The notes beneath the pieces are model-generated. The model was not told where the DNA came from and searched no databases. It saw only the letters and a program-made list of their open reading frames with translations. The translations under genes were made by a program, and so were the position numbers. Shown here one piece after another: positions 11,525 through 19,242 of a DNA stretch of 39,644 nucleotides. The DNA comes from an uncultured Prevotellaceae bacterium (GTDB lineage: Bacteria; Bacteroidota; Bacteroidia; Bacteroidales; Muribaculaceae). The stretch spans positions 1 to 39,644 of the forward strand of contig ONIY01000029.1 of the NCBI GenBank assembly GCA_900318065.1, given 5' to 3'. Position 1 is the first letter of the stretch. Each line of letters opens with the position of its first letter.

Positions 11525-11725
11525 TTAGATAGCGAGGCCGTAGATGAGCTCCATCACATTGTTGATGATCCAGTCAACAGCCCATATCACCAGTGCAGCA
11601 ATGATGGAAGCAACCATTACTATGATGGTGCTGTGGACCAGTTCACTCCTAGTTGGCCAAGAAACCTTATGAACGAGCTCGTTATAAGATTCCTCAATAT
11701 CCGTAAGTAACTTGTATTTCTTCAT
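11525..11725 (-). CDS. secE: Protein translocase subunit SecE
   Basis: Small essential subunit of the SecYEG protein channel in the inner membrane. I choose the ATG at 11725, giving 66 residues starting MKKYKLLTDIEESYNEL. A start 15 codons upstream is open but would run into the end of tRNA-Trp (3' end at 11746). The protein has the amphipathic N-terminal helix, the conserved HKVSWPTRSEL segment and one C-terminal membrane helix (about residues 35-58), the single-span form usual outside Enterobacteria. nusG follows after 128 nt. Confidence 0.95.
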   Translation of the reverse strand: MKKYKLLTDIEESYNELVHKVSWPTRSELVHSTIIVMVASIIAALVIWAVDWIINNVMELIYGLAI

Positions 11726-11745
11726 TGTTTTTTTGAGATAATTAG

Positions 11746-11818
11746 CACGGGAAGTAAGACTCGAACTCACGACCTACGGTTTTGGAGACCGTCGTTCTAC
11801 CAACTGAACTATTCCCGT
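11746..11818 (-). tRNA. tRNA-Trp (anticodon CCA)
   Basis: A 73-nt cloverleaf reads on the minus strand with acceptor stem ACGGGAA/UUCCCGU, discriminator G, anticodon loop CUCCAAA and T-arm GUUCGAGUC. The CCA tail is not encoded. It lies between the tuf terminator (2 nt upstream of its 5' end) and secE (20 nt downstream of its 3' end), so it must be cut out of a longer transcript. Confidence 0.96.
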
Positions 11819-11820
11819 GT

Positions 11821-11864
11821 AAAAAAGCCGGCTGCCCAGGATTGCTGCCCACACGGCAGCCGGC
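11821..11864 (-). terminator. Rho-independent terminator after tuf
   Basis: A perfect 10-bp GC-rich stem (GCCGGCTGCC at 11827-11836 with GGCAGCCGGC at 11855-11864, 18-nt loop) is followed on the minus strand by six U. It lies 66 nt past the tuf stop and ends only 2 nt before the 5' end of tRNA-Trp. Genes downstream therefore depend on read-through or on a promoter I do not see. Confidence 0.9.
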
Positions 11865-11930
11865 TTCAATAGTTATGTTCCAACGCGCGCCCCAGCGAAA
11901 CTGCGTCGCACAGAGGCGCAAAGCAATGGA

Positions 11931-13127
11931 TTAATCGTCGATGATCTTGGTGATTTGACCAGAACCAACGGTGCGACCACCCTCGCGGATAGCGAAGCGA
12001 AGACCCTCGCTGCATGCTACTGGAGTGATGAGCTTAACGTTGATCTCAACGTGGTCACCAGGCATTACCATCTCTACACCCTCGGGCAAGCTGATCTCGC
12101 CAGTCACGTCAAGTGTGCGGATGTAGAACTGTGGACGATACTTGTTGTGGAATGGAGTGTGACGGCCACCCTCTTCCTTCTTCAGCACGTAAACCGAAGC
12201 AGTGAAGTGATCGTGTGGCTTAACAAGTCCTGGGTGGCAGATTACCATACCGCGCTTGATCTCCTTGTAGTCGATACCACGGAGCAGCAGACCTACGTTG
12301 TCGCCAGCCTCACCTTGGTCGAGGAGCTTGCGGAACATCTCAACACCGGTAACAACCGACTTGAGGTCAGCGCCAAGACCCATGATTTGAACAGCGTCAC
12401 CCACCTTGATGATACCAGTCTCGATACGACCAGTAGCAACGGTACCACGACCAGTGATAGAGAATACGTCCTCGATAGGCATCAAGAATGGTTTGTCGAT
12501 ATCACGTGGGGGCAGTGGAATCCACTCGTCAACAGCCTTCATAAGCTCAAGAACTGTCGCCTCCCACTTGGGCTCACCATTGAGTGCACCAAGAGCCGAA
12601 CCCTTGATAACAGGAGTGTTCTCGCCATCATACTCATACTCGCTCAGGAGGTCGCGTACGTCCATCTCAACGAGCTCGATCATCTCCTCGTCAACATCGG
12701 GAGAGTCGCACTTGTTCAAGAAGATAACCAGACGAGGCACGTTCACCTGACGGGCGAGCAGGATGTGCTCGCGAGTCTGTGGCATAACACCGTCGGTAGC
12801 AGCGATAACTACGATAGCACCGTCCATCTGAGCAGCACCAGTTACCATGTTCTTCACATAGTCGGCGTGTCCAGGGCAGTCAACGTGTGCATAGTGACGA
12901 TTCTCAGTCTCATACTCAACGTGGGCAGTGTTGATAGTGATACCACGCTCTTTCTCCTCGGGAGCATTGTCGATCGAATCAAACGAGCGAACCTCCTGCT
13001 GAGAATAACCCTGCTTTGAGAGCACGAGTGTGATAGCGGCGGTCAATGTAGTTTTACCGTGGTCAACGTGACCAATTGTACCGATGTTAACATGCGGTTT
13101 CGTTCTAACGAATTTCTCTTTTGCCAT
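11931..13127 (-). CDS. tuf: Translation elongation factor Tu
   Basis: GTPase that delivers aminoacyl-tRNA to the ribosomal A site. The 398-residue protein contains the P-loop GHVDHGKT at residues 19-26, the G3 motif DCPGHADYV, the G4 motif NKCD, and the two beta-barrel domains ending in GSGQITKI. The length is typical for Bacteroidota. It is preceded by four tRNA genes and followed by a strong terminator and tRNA-Trp, an arrangement like the E. coli thrU-tyrU-glyT-thrT-tufB operon. A large leader hairpin lies at 13185-13244. Confidence 0.99.
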   Translation of the reverse strand: MAKEKFVRTKPHVNIGTIGHVDHGKTTLTAAITLVLSKQGYSQQEVRSFDSIDNAPEEKERGITINTAHVEYETENRHYAHVDCPGHADYVKNMVTGAAQMDGAIVVIAATDGVMPQTREHILLARQVNVPRLVIFLNKCDSPDVDEEMIELVEMDVRDLLSEYEYDGENTPVIKGSALGALNGEPKWEATVLELMKAVDEWIPLPPRDIDKPFLMPIEDVFSITGRGTVATGRIETGIIKVGDAVQIMGLGADLKSVVTGVEMFRKLLDQGEAGDNVGLLLRGIDYKEIKRGMVICHPGLVKPHDHFTASVYVLKKEEGGRHTPFHNKYRPQFYIRTLDVTGEISLPEGVEMVMPGDHVEINVKLITPVACSEGLRFAIREGGRTVGSGQITKIIDD

Positions 13128-13184
13128 AGCTTTTGTTGTTACTTAAATATTAAATGATTAACTTATTTGTCTCTGTTATAATTA

Positions 13185-13244
13185 CACATTTCACTTCGCC
13201 CCCTAAGAGCGCTTGTTTGACGCTTAGAGAAGCGAAGTTATGTG
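13185..13244 (-). other. Long hairpin in the tRNA-Thr to tuf spacer
   Basis: Nested inverted repeats form one extended hairpin: CACAT (13185-13189) with ATGTG (13240-13244), ACTTCGC (13193-13199) with GCGAAGT (13232-13238), and CTAAG (13203-13207) with CTTAG (13223-13227), plus two inner pairs. It has no U-tract on the minus strand. It starts 10 nt after the 3' end of tRNA-Thr(GGU) and ends 57 nt before tuf. It may guide processing that separates the tRNAs from tuf mRNA. Confidence 0.55.
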
Positions 13245-13254
13245 AATTTATTAG

Positions 13255-13326
<72 letters not shown>

Positions 13327-13343
13327 GTTCCATATTTTTCTAG

Positions 13344-13416
13344 AGCGGAAGACGGGGCTCAAACCCGCGGCCCTCAGCTTGGAAGGCTGATGCTCTATCG
13401 ACTGAGCTACTTCCGC
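13344..13416 (-). tRNA. tRNA-Gly (anticodon UCC)
   Basis: A 73-nt cloverleaf on the minus strand. The acceptor stem GCGGAAG/CUUCCGC pairs fully, the anticodon stem is UCAGC/GCUGA with loop CUUCCAA, and the discriminator base is U. It lies between tRNA-Tyr and tRNA-Thr(GGU). Confidence 0.96.
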
Positions 13417-13427
13417 AACATTTCGAG

Positions 13428-13507
13428 TGGGAAGAGGTGGACTCGAACCACCGAACCCGAAGGAGCGGATTTACAGTCCGCCGCAATTGCCACTATGCGA
13501 TCTTCCC
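13428..13507 (-). tRNA. tRNA-Tyr (anticodon GUA)
   Basis: An 80-nt class II tRNA on the minus strand. The acceptor stem GGGAAGA/UCUUCCC pairs fully, the anticodon stem is GCGGA/UCCGC with loop CUGUAAA, and it has the long variable arm expected for tyrosine tRNA. Discriminator A. Confidence 0.96.
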
Positions 13508-13536
13508 TCGAAAGAAGTGTCAAAGACCTTTTCTTG

Positions 13537-13610
13537 AGCCTCTTGTCGGATTCGAACCAACGACCCCGAGATTACAAATCACGTGCTCTGGCCAACTGAG
13601 CTAAAGAGGC
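13537..13610 (-). tRNA. tRNA-Thr (anticodon UGU)
   Basis: A 74-nt cloverleaf on the minus strand with acceptor stem GCCUCUU/AAGAGGC, anticodon loop UUUGUAA and T-arm GUUCGAAUC. The anticodon stem CGUGA/UCUCG has one U-U mismatch in the middle. It is the first gene after the promoter at 13655-13684. Confidence 0.95.
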
Positions 13611-13622
13611 ATCATTTGACTT

Positions 13623-13642
13623 AAAAACCCCACTCGGGGGTT
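13623..13642 (-). promoter_or_regulatory. Terminator-like leader hairpin before the tRNA-tuf operon
   Basis: AACCCC (13626-13631) pairs with GGGGTT (13637-13642) across a 5-nt loop. On the minus strand it is followed by UUU. It lies between the promoter and the first tRNA. The stem is short, so it may be a weak attenuator or chance. Confidence 0.35.
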
Positions 13643-13654
13643 CTAAAGCGGTTG

Positions 13655-13684
13655 CAAAGTTAGGCATTTTTTTTTAACTGGCAA
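13655..13684 (-). promoter_or_regulatory. Bacteroidota-type promoter of the tRNA-tuf operon
   Basis: On the minus strand TTG (13682-13684), a 19-nt spacer and TAACTTTG (13655-13662) match the Bacteroidota sigma consensus TTG-N19-TAnnTTTG exactly. The -7 box ends about 45 nt upstream of the first tRNA. It is the only strong promoter I see for the whole tRNA-tuf and probably the rpo cluster. Confidence 0.85.
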
Positions 13685-13948
13685 AACTTTCCCGTGTTTT
13701 TTTTGCAAAAAATCGTCGAAAATTGTGCCTAAAAGCGATGAAATATTACACTATTGCACTATGTTTCAGCAACTTAACCTTAGTGAAAAATATTTCAAAT
13801 AATTTTATCATTTTTCCAGCCTCAACAGCGGGAGCAGCGCGCAATACGCCGGTTACACATTATTATATTATAATATGGGCCCGAGACCGGGATTGAGGGG
13901 AGGGAGGGAGAAAAAGCACGGAACCCCAGTGCAAGGATCTACCCACCA

Positions 13949-13988
13949 ATTGTTGCCTGATATCGGGCAACAATGACATCTAGCACCA
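13949..13988. repeat. Dispersed hairpin repeat, copy A
   Basis: These 40 nt match 20465-20504 at 33 of 40 positions without gaps. Both copies form a hairpin over their first 26 nt. Here ATTGTTGCC (13949-13957) pairs with GGCAACAAT (13966-13974). The second part carries a half-repeat ending in GCACCA. It is intergenic in both places. Confidence 0.7.
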
Positions 13989-14023
13989 ATTACTGGAGCG
14001 GTGCCCTCTTCTCAAAGAAACAG

Positions 14024-14057
14024 GATTGCGCCACTGGTGTTGCCCGGTGGCGCAATC
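14024..14057. terminator. Stem-loop downstream of the M16 peptidase gene
   Basis: Two 14-nt arms (14024-14037, 14044-14057) pair with one imperfect position; the loop is 6 nt. It lies 86 nt past the peptidase stop. Neither side has a clean U-tract (plus side TTGTTA; minus side CTGTTTCTTTG), so it may be a weak or bidirectional terminator. Confidence 0.55.
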
Positions 14058-14142
14058 TTGTTAGGACTTATTCAACTGCCGGCTGTGCTTCACGGGAGGA
14101 AGCGGCTGTGCCATGCCGTTGAACCTTGCCGCTGCGAGAGAA

Positions 14143-16962
14143 TTACTCTTGTGGCAGCATGATCACCTCGATGCGGTTCTTGGCGCTCAGGAGCTGAGTC
14201 TTCACAAAGTTGCTGATGTCGGCAGCAGTAACCTTGTTGACAGCCTCTTTGTAACCGTTGAAGAGGTCGAGGTTGTAGTCGTTGTAGGTATTGAGCATGT
14301 TGATCCAGCTGCCGTTGCTCTTGGCGTTGGTGTCATAGTCCTTGAGCATCTTCTCTTTGATCTTCTGGAGAGCGTCGGCCTCTACTTGACCATTAGCGAT
14401 CTCGTTGAGCGACTCACGCATGATGTTGAGCACAATGTCCTTCTTCTCGGGTTTCATCGAGATAGAAGCTACCGACTGGATGAATGGCTTCTTGCCAATC
14501 ATCGACATTCCGGCATATCCGTTGGGCGAGTAGGCAGCGCCTTCGTCCTCACGCACCTTCTTGAGCAGGAGAGTCTCGAGCACCTGGCCAGTGATGTCGG
14601 CCTTGATGTCGTTGTCCATAGTGTAAGGAGCCAGGCTTGAGTGCCACATCATGACTGCAGTTGCTTGAGGAGTCTCCATCTTCTGGATGAACTCGTTAAC
14701 CACATTGCCAGTAGCAAGCTGGGTAACTTCTTTGAAGTCCTCGGCTTGGCCCTTCTTGGCTGGGAGCGAAGCGATGTATTGCTCGATGAGAGGCTTGATA
14801 GTGGCCTCGTCGAAGCTGCCCACGAAGTAGAAGGTGAAGTCGGCAGCGTTGGCAGTGCGCTCCTTGGCGATCTCGAGCACGCGGTCGTAGTTGATGTCCT
14901 TAACGTTCTCGGCGTTGAAAGGACGCTCGCGCCAGCTGTGGTTGTAGATGGTGTTCTTCACGCTGTCGCCAAAGATTGCCATAGGCACAGTGCTCTTGTT
15001 CTTGAGCTGAGTCTCGAGCATGTTAAGGAGGCTGGTTACGGCCTTCTCGTCCTTCTTGATGCTGGTGAAGTAGAGGTAGTTCATTTGGAACATAGTCTCG
15101 AGGTCCTTCTTGGTAGAGTTGCCCGAGAGCGACTCGCGAGTGGTCGACATGCTGAGGTCAACGTTGGCGTTCTTGCCGGCGAGAGCCTTCTGAAGCTCGT
15201 TGCTGCTGAAGTTGCCCAGACCGCTCATGCCAATCACTGCGTCAAACATCTGGCAGTTGGCCCAGTCCTCTGGACCATAGAGCGAGCTACCGCCCTTCGA
15301 CACTGCCTTGTAACGAATCTCGTCGTCCTTGAAAGTGGTGGGCTTGAGGATCACCTTAGCGCCATTGCTCAGGATGAGTTCCTTGAATCCGAGCTGCTTG
15401 TTCTCGGTCTCCTTAACGATCTTGCCAGGCTTGGGCATAACGGTCATGAGAGGTTCGTCCTTCACGTTGTCGACATAGGCCTCAAGCTTAGCCTCTTGAG
15501 CAGCATTGATAGCGCCCATGAGTTCGCTCTCGGCGGGGAGAGCAACGCCTTCCTTGTCGGGGTTGAAGTTAAGAACAACGAGGTTTTCGTCGGTGGTGGG
15601 CATCATTTGTGCCATGAGCTGGTTGACCATCTCAACACCCACGTTGGGGGCAATCATGTTCATCATTTGATAAGTCCACTCGATTGAAGGATAAGGCTCA
15701 TTGTTGAGGTAGTGAGCGCAATACTCACGGCCAAAGCGGTCGTTGTTGATTTGGTTGCGGTTGTTGTATTGCTTCTCGAGGTTGCTCATGTAGTCGTCCT
15801 TGACGCGGGCAAACTCGGTGGCGGTGAAGCCATGCTGCGAAGCGCGCAGGGCCTCTTCGGTAACAGCCTTAACGGCCTCGTTGGTCTTGCCTTCCTTGGG
15901 AGCGATAAAGAGCTGAAAGCAGTCTTTGGTCTTAGCAAAGATGTAGTTGCCATAGCCGGCACCTGCCTGCATGTAGGGGCAGTCGGGGTCTTGCGACTTC
16001 TCGTCGAGGCGCTTGTCGAGCATGGTGCAAGCCATGTCGATAGCATATTTCATGAGCATGTAGGAGATGTCGCTCTTCATCTCGTTGGGCAGAGGATCGG
16101 TCTTGTACATCACTTGAATGATGTTCATTTGCTGCTCCTTGTCCTTGTCGACAACGATGATGGGCTCCTTGTTGTCGGGCACCTCAACGTCAACTACCTG
16201 AGCGGCGTCGGCTGCTGGGGCGGGGATAGCGCCAAACAACTCTTTGATCTTAGCCTCGGTGCGGTCAACATCGATGTCGCCCACCACTACGATGGCCTGG
16301 TTGTCGGGACGATACCACTTGTGGTAGTAGTCGCGAATCTCGTTGTACTTGAAGTTGTCGACAACGCTCATCAAGCCAATGGGCATGCGCTTGCCGTACT
16401 TCGAGCCAGGATACAGCTTCTCGAGGTTGCGCTCAAACATGCGCTGGCTGGCGCTCGAGCGCACGCGCCACTCCTCGTGGATCACGCCACGCTCCTTGTC
16501 AATCTCATCGCCCTCGAGCAACAGGCCGTTAGACCAGTCCTTGAGGATGAGCAAGCAAGAGTCGAGCGCGCTCACGCGATTGCTGGGCACGTCGTTGATG
16601 TTATAAACAGTTTGGTCAACACTAGTGTAGGCATTGAGGTCGCGTCCAAACTCCACACCCAGCGAGCGAGTGTAGTCGATCACGCCATTGCCAGGATAGT
16701 GCTCGGTGCCGTTGAATGCCATGTGCTCGAGGAAGTGGGCGAGACCACGCTGGCTCTCCTCCTCCTGCAATGAGCCCACACGCTGTGCGATGTAGAAGTT
16801 CACGCGGTGCTCAGGCCAGTTGTTTTGCTTAACATAATAGGTAAGTCCGTTAGGGAGTTTACCAGTGCGCACCGATGGGTCGTTCTCGATGGGCATCGAT
16901 TGCGCCATTGAGCCAAGTGCCACAAGCATCATGGCTGCTGCAAAAAGTTTTCTCAATTTCAT
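14143..16962 (-). CDS. Secreted M16 family zinc peptidase (insulinase/pitrilysin type)
   Basis: A 939-residue exported metallopeptidase. A signal peptide (MKLRKLFAAAMMLVALGSMAQ) suggests a periplasmic location. The inverted zinc motif HFLEH is at residues 76-80, with Glu79 as catalytic base and a downstream GVIHEEW segment supplying the third ligand. The length fits the PqqL-like form in which both M16 halves (an active N-terminal and inactive C-terminal pair of domains) lie on one chain. Such proteins degrade peptides, but the substrate cannot be read from the sequence. A possible -7 box TACTTTTG lies at 17027-17034 without a matching -33 element. The gene looks monocistronic. Confidence 0.93.
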   Translation of the reverse strand: MKLRKLFAAAMMLVALGSMAQSMPIENDPSVRTGKLPNGLTYYVKQNNWPEHRVNFYIAQRVGSLQEEESQRGLAHFLEHMAFNGTEHYPGNGVIDYTRSLGVEFGRDLNAYTSVDQTVYNINDVPSNRVSALDSCLLILKDWSNGLLLEGDEIDKERGVIHEEWRVRSSASQRMFERNLEKLYPGSKYGKRMPIGLMSVVDNFKYNEIRDYYHKWYRPDNQAIVVVGDIDVDRTEAKIKELFGAIPAPAADAAQVVDVEVPDNKEPIIVVDKDKEQQMNIIQVMYKTDPLPNEMKSDISYMLMKYAIDMACTMLDKRLDEKSQDPDCPYMQAGAGYGNYIFAKTKDCFQLFIAPKEGKTNEAVKAVTEEALRASQHGFTATEFARVKDDYMSNLEKQYNNRNQINNDRFGREYCAHYLNNEPYPSIEWTYQMMNMIAPNVGVEMVNQLMAQMMPTTDENLVVLNFNPDKEGVALPAESELMGAINAAQEAKLEAYVDNVKDEPLMTVMPKPGKIVKETENKQLGFKELILSNGAKVILKPTTFKDDEIRYKAVSKGGSSLYGPEDWANCQMFDAVIGMSGLGNFSSNELQKALAGKNANVDLSMSTTRESLSGNSTKKDLETMFQMNYLYFTSIKKDEKAVTSLLNMLETQLKNKSTVPMAIFGDSVKNTIYNHSWRERPFNAENVKDINYDRVLEIAKERTANAADFTFYFVGSFDEATIKPLIEQYIASLPAKKGQAEDFKEVTQLATGNVVNEFIQKMETPQATAVMMWHSSLAPYTMDNDIKADITGQVLETLLLKKVREDEGAAYSPNGYAGMSMIGKKPFIQSVASISMKPEKKDIVLNIMRESLNEIANGQVEADALQKIKEKMLKDYDTNAKSNGSWINMLNTYNDYNLDLFNGYKEAVNKVTAADISNFVKTQLLSAKNRIEVIMLPQE

Positions 16963-17128
16963 ATTAGAAAAATTTGTTTAATAAAAATTTATTATAATGA
17001 TTTTTTCTTCTCGCGATTTAAACCTACAAAAGTAGTGATTTATTGACAAATAATGCCGTTTTGTATATTATTATTTGTTAATTTGACCAAATTAGTTGAT
17101 TCCTATCATTGTTATGCACGAAAAGGAG

Positions 17129-17743
17129 TTAGCCTTCGCCCACTATTTGGTTAATTTGTTCAATGAGTTGACTATTAGTGCGCTGCATCTTGCGGAAGAT
17201 GAGCCATGCGATGAGGAATCCTATGAGACCTCCTACACAAAGTCCTCCCGCAATGATTGCCACCACCGTGTCGTGATGCGGCTCGGTGCACTCAATGTTA
17301 AGACCCATAACCACCTCAATTACAAACCACACGAGCCAGATGGTGCAGAAGATCGCTCCGGCGATGAACCACCAGGTGCGCTGCCGTTTCATCTTCACCA
17401 GGCGCTTGCTCGTCTCCACCAGGTCGCCACTCAGGAGCAGCCCCTTAGGGATGCGGTTGATGACGTAGTCGCCCACGACATCGGCAATGAGCCCAATGGC
17501 AAGGAAGGCAAAAAGCCACCACGAGAGCCCCTCGCTGGCGTGGATAAACGCAAAGAAGATGAGCAGGATGGGCACCATAATAACTTCGCCCCACACAAAC
17601 CAGTTTAGCCACGAGAGTTTCGAGCCCATGCTGTTGCGCACGAGTTGCTCGTTGATGATTTGCTGCTTGTCGAGTTTCTGCTTGAATGCCGACATCTGCT
17701 GCCGCATCAGCTCGAGCTCGGTCATATTATTGCTAGATTCCAT
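17129..17743 (-). CDS. Four-helix membrane protein cotranscribed with an ECF sigma factor
   Basis: A 204-residue protein of unknown function. The N-terminal 40 residues are Gln/Leu-rich and probably a coiled coil. Four hydrophobic segments follow at about residues 47-68, 73-94, 124-148 and 160-183, with a basic loop (KRLVKMKRQR) between helices two and three. It starts 10 nt after the stop of the ECF sigma gene, so the two form an operon. A role as membrane anti-sigma factor or sensor is inferred from position only; no zinc anti-sigma motif is present. Confidence 0.85.
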   Translation of the reverse strand: MESSNNMTELELMRQQMSAFKQKLDKQQIINEQLVRNSMGSKLSWLNWFVWGEVIMVPILLIFFAFIHASEGLSWWLFAFLAIGLIADVVGDYVINRIPKGLLLSGDLVETSKRLVKMKRQRTWWFIAGAIFCTIWLVWFVIEVVMGLNIECTEPHHDTVVAIIAGGLCVGGLIGFLIAWLIFRKMQRTNSQLIEQINQIVGEG

Positions 17744-17753
17744 AATTGCTTGT

Positions 17754-18245
17754 TTATTTAGAAGTGTTATCGTTCATTTGTTTTAATTGCTCACGAATGC
17801 GCACCAGCCTCACGCCCACCGCCTTGGTGGTGATGCCCACGATGGCGGCAATGTCGTCGTAGCTCATGTTCTCAAGCCACAGCAGCACAATAGCGCGGTC
17901 AAAGGGCTGGAGGCGGTTGATGCGGCGATGCAGCAGTTTCACCTGCCTTGTCTCCACATCGTTCTCGTCGAGGAAATCCCGGTCGAGCGACAAAGGCACC
18001 GTGTCGACGCGTTTTTTCTTCTTGCGGTCGCTGTTGATGCAAGTGTTTAGAGCAATCCTCCACACCCAGGTGCCTGTTGAGCTACGCCCCTCAAACTTGT
18101 CGAGACCACTCCACAAGTTGATGAGTATCTCCTGAAACAGGTCGTCTACCTCGTCCCGCTCCTTGGAGAACATGTAGCACACAGAGTAGATAGTGCTTTT
18201 GTGCTCTTGCAAGATTTGCCTAAAGTTGGCCTCAGTTTTCTCCAT
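17754..18245 (-). CDS. ECF-type RNA polymerase sigma factor
   Basis: A 163-residue sigma-70 family protein of the extracytoplasmic function type. Region 2 (about residues 10-77) shows DEVDDLFQEILINLW, which binds the polymerase and -10 DNA. Region 4 (about 103-155) has the helix-turn-helix MSYDDIAAIVGITTKAVGVRLVRIREQL. The downstream gene encodes a four-helix membrane protein that may control it. A TGCGTCTAA element lies 22-30 nt upstream of the start, resembling the leader of the other ECF sigma gene here. The divergent promoter at 18354-18384 drives the L,D-transpeptidase cluster. Confidence 0.95.
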   Translation of the reverse strand: MEKTEANFRQILQEHKSTIYSVCYMFSKERDEVDDLFQEILINLWSGLDKFEGRSSTGTWVWRIALNTCINSDRKKKKRVDTVPLSLDRDFLDENDVETRQVKLLHRRINRLQPFDRAIVLLWLENMSYDDIAAIVGITTKAVGVRLVRIREQLKQMNDNTSK

Positions 18246-18266
18246 TTTTATTTTCTGTTACATCCG

Positions 18267-18275
18267 TTAGACGCA
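18267..18275 (-). promoter_or_regulatory. ECF-sigma leader motif TGCGTCTAA
   Basis: The 9-mer TGCGTCTAA reads toward the ECF sigma gene that starts at 18245. The same word, with at most one extra T, occurs upstream of the second ECF sigma gene (26777-26786) and at 24328-24336. It is probably part of an ECF promoter or early transcribed region. Confidence 0.4.
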
Positions 18276-18353
18276 GTAAAGGTGCAAAAACTACATTTTA
18301 CGGGGATTTTTTTAGTGTTTTTTTAGAAAAAACGAGATAAAAGTACCATTATT

Positions 18354-18384
18354 TTGGTAATCCCATGTAAAATGAGTATCTTTG
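18354..18384 (+). promoter_or_regulatory. Bacteroidota-type promoter of the L,D-transpeptidase cluster
   Basis: TTG (18354-18356), a 20-nt spacer and TATCTTTG (18377-18384) fit the consensus TTG-N19-20-TAnnTTTG. The predicted transcript has a leader of about 120 nt with a hairpin at 18448-18470. Confidence 0.75.
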
Positions 18385-18447
18385 TAGACTTTGCATCGCT
18401 AATTACGCATTAAACACATATTTTTCCCAGGGGTCATACTCCCCCAG

Positions 18448-18470
18448 CCCCCTCTATTGCTTAGAGGGGG
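18448..18470 (+). repeat. C-rich/G-rich palindrome in the 5' leader
   Basis: CCCCCTCTA (18448-18456) pairs perfectly with TAGAGGGGG (18462-18470) across TTGCT. It is followed by AACTCAAC, so it is not a terminator. It sits in the leader 42 nt before the transpeptidase start. The composition is unlike the surroundings and suggests an intergenic repeat. Confidence 0.6.
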
Positions 18471-18512
18471 AACTCAACACTGATAATTCAATAACTACAA
18501 TAACAACAAACA

Positions 18513-19211
18513 ATGAAGAAACTCTTAGCCCTCACACTGCTTGCGAGCCTTATCATGGGCGCAAGCGCACAGGTAGTAGACGAGAAACTCGCCACTACCG
18601 CCAGCGACAAGGCAGTGATTTACAACACTCCGTCGATTGAGAAAAAGAACACCTTTATAGTAATCTCCAAGAAAGACCTCAGGCTGTATGTCTATGGCAA
18701 GACAGCCAGCGGCGACACTGTGCTGATGGCGAAATTCCCCGTGTGCCTGAGCAAGAACAAGGGCCAGAAACAGCGCCGTGGAGACATGAAGACCCCATCG
18801 TCGCCCAAGGGCAAGCCCTTCAGCATCTCGATGATACAAGACGCGTCGTCGTGGAAGCACGACTTCAAGGACGGCCGTGGCAGCATCAAGGCCTATGGCC
18901 ACTGGTTCCTGCGCCTGGTCACTCCAGGCCACTCGGGAATAGGTATCCATGGCAGCACCAATAATGAGGAGAGCGTTCCTGGCCGCGCCAGCGAGGGCTG
19001 CATCCGCCTGCGCGACGCCGACATCATCACCCTCAAGGAGAAGTTTGCCTATGTGAAGATGCCTGTCCACATCAAGGACGAGGGCGAGGGCATGTGGCCC
19101 TGGGAGTTGAAGGCCCACAAAGCCGCCGCCACTCATTGCAATGGCAAAAAGGGCGACTGCCACAAAGGCGGCAAAACCATGGCCGACCCAAATGCCAGAA
19201 CAACTCATTAA
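18513..19211 (+). CDS. Secreted L,D-transpeptidase (YkuD-fold) protein with Cys/His tail
   Basis: A 232-residue exported protein. The signal peptide ends at about residue 20 (MGASAQ). The YkuD domain spans about residues 47-188 and has the catalytic pattern GIGIHGS (His146) and SEGCIRLRDAD (Cys163). Such enzymes attack peptidoglycan stem peptides through an acyl-cysteine, forming 3-3 crosslinks or attaching proteins. The C-terminal 30 residues after the domain are unusual: a Lys/His/Cys-rich tail (THCNGKKGDCHKGG) that could bind metal. It opens a plus-strand cluster with an SH3 protein and a second YkuD lipoprotein. Confidence 0.93.
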   Translation: MKKLLALTLLASLIMGASAQVVDEKLATTASDKAVIYNTPSIEKKNTFIVISKKDLRLYVYGKTASGDTVLMAKFPVCLSKNKGQKQRRGDMKTPSSPKGKPFSISMIQDASSWKHDFKDGRGSIKAYGHWFLRLVTPGHSGIGIHGSTNNEESVPGRASEGCIRLRDADIITLKEKFAYVKMPVHIKDEGEGMWPWELKAHKAAATHCNGKKGDCHKGGKTMADPNARTTH

Positions 19212-19242
19212 TATAGTAAACCCCTAAAAAACTGTCAAGATT

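Larger units (their letters stand above)
13685..14142. other. Gene-free region between the tRNA-tuf promoter and the M16 peptidase gene
   Basis: No gene is supported. The left part is AT-rich and lies upstream of the tRNA-tuf promoter. The right part holds a dispersed hairpin repeat (13949-13988), a strong stem-loop (14024-14057), and a degenerate GCCCGAGACCGGG palindrome near 13877 that could be a decayed copy of the same repeat. Confidence 0.5.

Noticed and set aside
11726-11770. Longer secE start at 11770
   Set aside because: It would place the start codon inside tRNA-Trp. The ATG at 11725 gives the normal SecE N-terminus.
14641-16773. Two long plus-strand frames opposite the M16 peptidase
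   Set aside because: They are rich in Val, Leu, His and Asp runs typical of reverse-strand shadows, and have no start signals or known domains.
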